Program-made: the position numbers and the translations under genes
Assembly (NCBI GenBank): GCA_937901865.1
Contig: CALDID010000127.1
Location: forward strand, 1 to 6,121
DNA: 6,121 nt
Source: an uncultured Treponema sp.
GTDB taxonomy: Bacteria; Spirochaetota; Spirochaetia; Treponematales; Treponemataceae
Direction: 5' to 3'
Notes under the pieces: model-generated
What the model was told of the DNA's origin: nothing
Databases searched by the model: none
The model's input: the letters and a program-made list of their open reading frames with translations, nothing else
Shown: one piece after another, positions 6,081 through 6,121 of the stretch
Layout of the letters: each line of letters begins with the position of its first letter
Numbering within the stretch: the stretch's first letter is position 1

Positions 6081-6092
6081 ACTTTTGCTGTA
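6081..6092 (+). repeat. Right arm of a 12-bp inverted repeat flanking the array
   Basis: ACTTTTGCTGTA is the exact reverse complement of bases 5688-5699. It directly precedes the 20-bp palindrome at 6094. The two arms enclose about 380 bp containing the whole palindrome array. I see no target-site duplication outside the arms. Confidence 0.6.
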
Positions 6093-6093
6093 G

Positions 6094-6113
6094 CAAGGGG
6101 CTTAAGCCCCTTG
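6094..6113. repeat. Perfect 20-bp palindrome, terminator-like hairpin or dispersed repeat
   Basis: CAAGGGGCTTAAGCCCCTTG is a perfect palindrome with a GC-rich stem (GGGGC/GCCCC). It is followed by TCAAAACT on plus and by CTACAGCAAAAG on minus, so neither strand has the T-tract of an intrinsic terminator. Its right half with flank, GCCCCTTGTCAAA (6106-6118), recurs exactly at 87-99 beside the IS30 end, which suggests a dispersed palindromic element. Confidence 0.7.
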
Positions 6114-6121
6114 TCAAAACT

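Larger units (their letters stand above)
5677..6121. other. Non-coding regulatory/repeat region right of the kinase
   Basis: This 445-bp gene-free stretch holds, from left to right: the kinase ribosome binding site and promoter, the ten-unit palindrome array (5739-5968), a possible foldable or leader-peptide segment (5988-6053), and a 20-bp palindrome (6094-6113). A 12-bp inverted repeat (5688-5699/6081-6092) brackets most of it. No open frame of convincing quality exists on either strand. Confidence 0.75.

Noticed and set aside
5688..6092. Confident call of a MITE
   Set aside because: The 12-bp inverted ends are suggestive, but the bases outside them (CTTCTCT and GCAAGGG) show no target-site duplication.
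6094..6113. Standard intrinsic terminator
   Set aside because: The stem is good but no T-tract follows on either strand, so it is listed as a palindrome or dispersed repeat only.

Overview
The window looks like a piece of a host-associated Treponema-type spirochaete chromosome (inference). The reasons are the style of the MnmE N-terminus, the AAA-ATPase-like/PD-(D/E)XK protein family that is multi-copy in treponemes, Bacteroidetes and clostridia, and a Cache-type hybrid kinase with two receivers. No rRNA, tRNA or CRISPR array was seen.

Layout. Positions 1 to about 86 are the 3' end of an IS30-family insertion sequence: the last residues of its transposase are readable from the left edge. A 90-bp leader with a small hairpin follows, then mnmE (177-1568, +), a complete tRNA-modification GTPase. 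It converges, with only 5 bp between stop codons, on a two-gene minus-strand set read from right to left. The first of these is a membrane-bound hybrid sensor kinase (5676-3184); 38 bp further on comes a predicted ATPase/nuclease of unknown function (3145-1574). The two minus-strand genes may be co-transcribed from a good sigma70-like promoter at 5697-5725. MnmE is a housekeeping enzyme and has no evident functional tie to the other two.

The kinase is unusual. Its ATP-binding boxes and both receivers look intact, but the phosphoacceptor histidine of the H-box is Tyr334 and the next acidic residue is Asn335, so classical autophosphorylation should not occur.

The most striking DNA is the 445-bp non-coding stretch right of the kinase (5677-6121). 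It contains ten short palindromes, nine of the steps at an almost invariant 23-bp spacing (5739-5968), starting about 13 bp upstream of the kinase -35 box. Sequence changes in one arm of a unit are usually mirrored in the other, so dyad symmetry rather than sequence is conserved. The array is bracketed by a 12-bp inverted repeat (5688-5699 and 6081-6092). Past it lie a possible structured or leader-peptide segment (5988-6053) and a perfect 20-bp palindrome (6094-6113). The right half of that palindrome plus its flank recurs exactly at the edge of the IS30 remnant (87-99), which suggests that the IS inserted into a sister copy of the same palindromic element.
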